NCBI GenBank assembly: GCA_037447655.1 | Contig: JBBHKE010002409.1 | Span: 64,001-112,035 of the forward strand | Direction: 5' to 3' | Source: Zygnema cylindricum | Taxonomy: Eukaryota; Streptophyta; Zygnematophyceae; Zygnematales; Zygnemataceae | DNA length: 48,035 nt | In this document: piece after piece, positions 44,701 through 48,035 of the stretch | How positions within the stretch are numbered: position 1 is the stretch's first letter | Layout of the letters: each line of letters opens with the position of its first letter | Translations under genes and position numbers: made by a program | The notes under the pieces: model-generated | The model's database searches: none | Told to the model about the DNA's origin: nothing | Seen by the model: the letters and a program-made list of their open reading frames with translations, nothing else

Positions 44701-46566
44701 TTGTGTAATTTATGTAACAATTCTTGTTATCGCTAATAAATTGTGTAATTTAGGTTATAATTCTTGTTATCGCTAACAGTTTGTGTAATTTAGGTAACCA
44801 TTTATTGTTATCGCTAACTGTTTGTGTAATTTAGGTAACAATACTTGTTATCGCTAACTGTTTTGTAATTTGGGTAACAATTTTCTTATCGCTAACTATT
44901 TTTGTAGTTTAGGTAACAATTCTTGTTATCCCTAACAGTTTGTGTAAGTCCGGTTACCATTGTTTTTAGCGCTTACAGTTTGTGTAAGTTAGATAACAAT
45001 TCCTATTATACCTAACAGTTTGCATAAGTTAGGTAAGTATTCAGGTTAGCGCAACAAATTTGTGTAATTTAGATAACAAATCCTGTTATCGCTAACTATT
45101 AGTGTAACTTAGGTAACAATTCCTGTTATCGCTAACTGTTTGTGTAATTTAGGTAAGAATTATTGTTATCGCTAACTGTTATTGTAATTTAGGTATCAAC
45201 TCTTGTTATCGCTCACAGTTTGTGTAATTTAGGTGACAAATCTTGTTATCCCTAACTGTTTGTGTAAGTTAGGTAACCATTCTTGTTAGCGCTAATAGTT
45301 TGTGTAAGTTAGGTAACCATTCTTGTTATCGCTAATAAATTGTGTAATTTAGGTTTATCTTCTTGTTATCGCAAACAGTTTGTGTAATTTAGGTAACCAT
45401 TTATTGTTATCGATAACTATTTGTGTAATTTAGGTAACAATCCCTATTATCGCTAACTGTTTTCTAATTTAGGTAACAATTTTTGTTATCGCTAACTCTT
45501 ATTATAGTTTAGGTAAAAATTCTTGTTATCGCTAACTATTTTTGTAAGTTAGGTAACCATTTTTGTTAGCGCTAACAGTTTGTGTAAGTTAGATAACAAT
45601 TCCTATTATCGCTAATTCTTTGTGTAATTTATGTGACAATTCTTGTTATCGCTAACTGTTTATGTAATTTAGGTAAAAATTATTGTTATCGTTATATCTT
45701 TGATGAATTTAGGTAACAACTCTTGTTTCGCTAATAGTTTGTGTAATTTAGGTAACCATTCTTGTTACCGCTAATAGTTTGTGTAAGTAAGATAACAATT
45801 CTTGTTTTTGCTAACATTTTGCTTAAGTTAGGTAACAATTCTTATAAGCACAAACAATTTGTGTAAGCTAGGTCACCATTCTTATTAGCGCTAATTGTTT
45901 GTGTAATTTAGTTAACAATTCTTGTTATTGCTAACAATTTGTGTAATTTAGGTAACAATTCTTGTTATTCCTAACAGTTTGTGTAGGTTAGAATGCAATT
46001 CTTGTTATCGCTAATAGGTTGTGTAATTTAGGTATCAATTTATTGCTAACTGATTGTGTTATTTAGGTGACAATTCTTGTTATTGCTAAATGTTTGTGTA
46101 ATTTAGGTAAAAATTATTTTTATCGCTAACTGTTTGTGTAATTTAGGTAAGAACTCTTGTAATCCCTAACAATTTGTGAAATTTAGGAAACAATTCTTGT
46201 TATCGCTAATTGTTTATGTAATTTAGGTAATAATTCTTGTTATTCCTTACTGTTTCCATAATTTAGGTAACAATTCTTTTTATCGTTAACTGTTTCTGAA
46301 AGTTAGATAACCATTTTTGTTAGCGCAAAGAGTTTGTGTAAGTTAGGTAAACATTCCTGCTATCGCTAACAGTTTGTGTAATTAAGATAACAATTATTGA
46401 TATCGCTAACTGTTTGTGTAATTTAAGTAACAATTCTTGTTATCGCTAACTATTTGTGTAATTTAAGTAACAATTCATCTTATCGCTAACAGTTTGTGTA
46501 ATTTAGGTAACAATTTTTGTTATCGCTAACATTTTGTGTAAATTGGGTAACAATTCTTGTAACCTC

Positions 46567-47835
46567 TAACAGTTTGTGTATTAGATAACAATTCTTTTTG
46601 TTGCTAAGAGTTTGCATAAGTTAGGAATCATTTCCTGTTAGCGCAAACAGTTTGTGAAATTTAAATACAAATTCCTATTATCGCTACCTTTTTGTGTAAT
46701 TTAAGTAACAATTCCTGTAACCGCAAATAGTTCGTGTAAGTTAGGTAACAATTCCTGTTATTGCTAACAGTTTGTGTAACTTAGGTAAGCATTCTTGTAA
46801 TCGCTAACTATTTGTGTAATTTAGATAACAATTCCTTTTATTGCAAACAACTTGTGTAAGTTAGGTAACAATTCTTGTTAGCGTAAACAGTTGGTGTATT
46901 GAGATAAAATTTCTTGTTATCGCTACTTATTGTGTAATTTAGGTAACTATTCTTGTTATCGCTAACTGTTTGGGTAATTTAGGTAACAATTTCTCTTATA
47001 GCTAATTGTTTGTGTAATTTAGGTAACAATTCTTGTAACCGCTAACAGTTTGTGCATTAGGTAACAATTCCTGTTAATGCAAACAGTTTGTGTAACTTAG
47101 GTAACCATTATTGTTATCGATAATTGTTTGTGTAAGATAGATAAAAATTCTTTTTATTGCTAAGAGTTTGCATAAGTTAGGTAACATTTCCTGTTACTGC
47201 AATTAGTTTGTGTAATTTAGATACAAATTCTTGTTATCGCTACCTTTTTGTGTAATTTAGGTTACAATTCTTGTAAGCTCAAATAGTTTGTGTAAGTTAG
47301 GTAACAATTCCTGTTATTGCTAACATTTTGTGTAACTTAGGTAACCATTCTTAATATCGCTAATTGTTTGTGTAAATTAGGTAACAATTCTTGTAACCGC
47401 TAACAGTTTGTGTATTAGGTAACAATTCTTGTTATTGCTAACAGTTTGTGTAACTTACGTAACCATTCTTGTTATCGATAACTGTTTCTGTAAGTTAGAT
47501 AACAATTATTTTTATTGCTAAAAGCTTGCATAAGTTAGGTCACATTTCTTGTTAGCACAAACAGTTTGTGTAATTTAGATACAAATTCCTGTTATCGCTA
47601 CCTTTTTGTGTAATTTAGGTAACAATTCTTGTAAGCGCAAATATTTTGTGTAAGTTAGGTAACAATTCATTTTATTGCTAACAGTTTGTGTAACTTAGGT
47701 AAGCATTCTTCTTATCACAAACTGTTTGTGTAAGTTAGATAACAATTCGTTTTATTGCTAACAGCTTGCGTAAGTTAGGTAACAATTCTTGTTAGCGTAA
47801 ATAGTTGGTGTATTGAGATAAAACTTCTTGTTATC
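46567..47835 (+). repeat. higher-order repeats marked by a 38-bp monomer
   Basis: A short monomer with GTGTATTAGGTAAC in place of GTGTAATTTAGGTAAC occurs near 46574, 47050 and 47408. The last two are 358 bases apart, equal to eight 40-bp units plus one of 38. A TTGGTGTATTGAGATAAAA block recurs at 46891 and 47805, 914 bases apart. The same markers occur near 43970 and in S5 (28350, 28755). Confidence 0.75.
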
Positions 47836-48035
47836 GCTACTTGTTGTGTAATTTAGGTAACTATTCTTGTTTTCGCTAACTACTTGGGTAATTTAAGTAA
47901 CAATTCATGTTATCGCTAACTGTTTGTGTAATTTAGGTAACAATTCTTGTTATCGCTAACAATTTGTGTAATTTAGGTAACTATTCTTGTTATCGCTAAA
48001 GGTTTGTGTAATTTAGGTAACAATTCTACTTATCG

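Larger units (their letters stand above)
40634..48035 (+). repeat. 40-bp satellite array S6, runs off the window
   Basis: About 185 monomers, plus orientation, starting with the GTTAG duplication of element D and reaching the right edge of the window. The commonest core is GTTATCGCTAAC. It holds the clearest higher-order structure in the window: a near-identical 0.84-kb block in two places, a perfect 320-bp tandem duplication, and a 358-bp and about 914-bp periodicity near the right end. No gene is present. Confidence 0.97.

Noticed and set aside
770-48035. CRISPR-like array (regularly spaced repeats)
   Set aside because: Whole 40-bp units repeat with gradual drift; there are no unique spacers, and the setting is eukaryotic.

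Overview
The window is eukaryotic heterochromatin: tandem satellite DNA broken up by transposable elements. No host gene is visible. The retroelements are Ty1/copia type with plant-like reverse transcriptase and integrase motifs. Their primer-binding sites match the anticodon arm of initiator tRNA-Met in its plant form, as I recall that tRNA. I therefore favour a green-lineage genome, most likely a land plant, but I cannot name the species.

The ground substance is a satellite with a 40-bp monomer. It holds a 12-bp dyad core (GTTAGCGCTAAC or GTTATCGCTAAC) next to a second dyad (TAACAA-TTC-TTGTTA). At 770-5785 it lies in one orientation. From 9240 to the right edge it lies in the opposite orientation. 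That right-hand array is a single array of about 16 kb, cut by four insertions; at each one, removing the element and one copy of its 5-bp target duplication restores the monomer register. The arrays contain higher-order repeats of about 440, 358, 320 and 239 bp, plus an almost identical 0.84-kb duplicated block.

Layout, left to right: (A) 1-769, 3' part of an LTR; satellite S1 (minus orientation); (B) 5786-9239, 5'-truncated copia element at the point where satellite orientation flips; S2; (C) 10001-16366, full-length decayed copia on the minus strand, TSD AGGTA; S3; (E) 18311-24050, full-length decayed copia on the minus strand, TSD CTAAC; S4; (F) 26068-28037, solo LTR with TSD TAATA, containing (G) a nested solo LTR at 26585-27441 with TSD CCATC; S5; (D) 32140-40633, full-length decayed copia on the plus strand, TSD GTTAG, whose 3' LTR is split by (P) an apparently intact pogo/Tigger-like DNA transposon at 37747-39790 with TA duplications; S6 to the end.

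The copia elements share an unusual 5' design. The gag start codon lies inside the LTR, and the reading frame crosses the LTR end and the primer-binding site in the same phase in every family seen. The primer-binding site is of the half-tRNA kind known from Drosophila copia. All copia coding regions are broken by stops and frameshifts, and several have lost catalytic residues. The only gene that looks functional is the two-exon transposase of element P, the youngest insertion that can be ordered by nesting.
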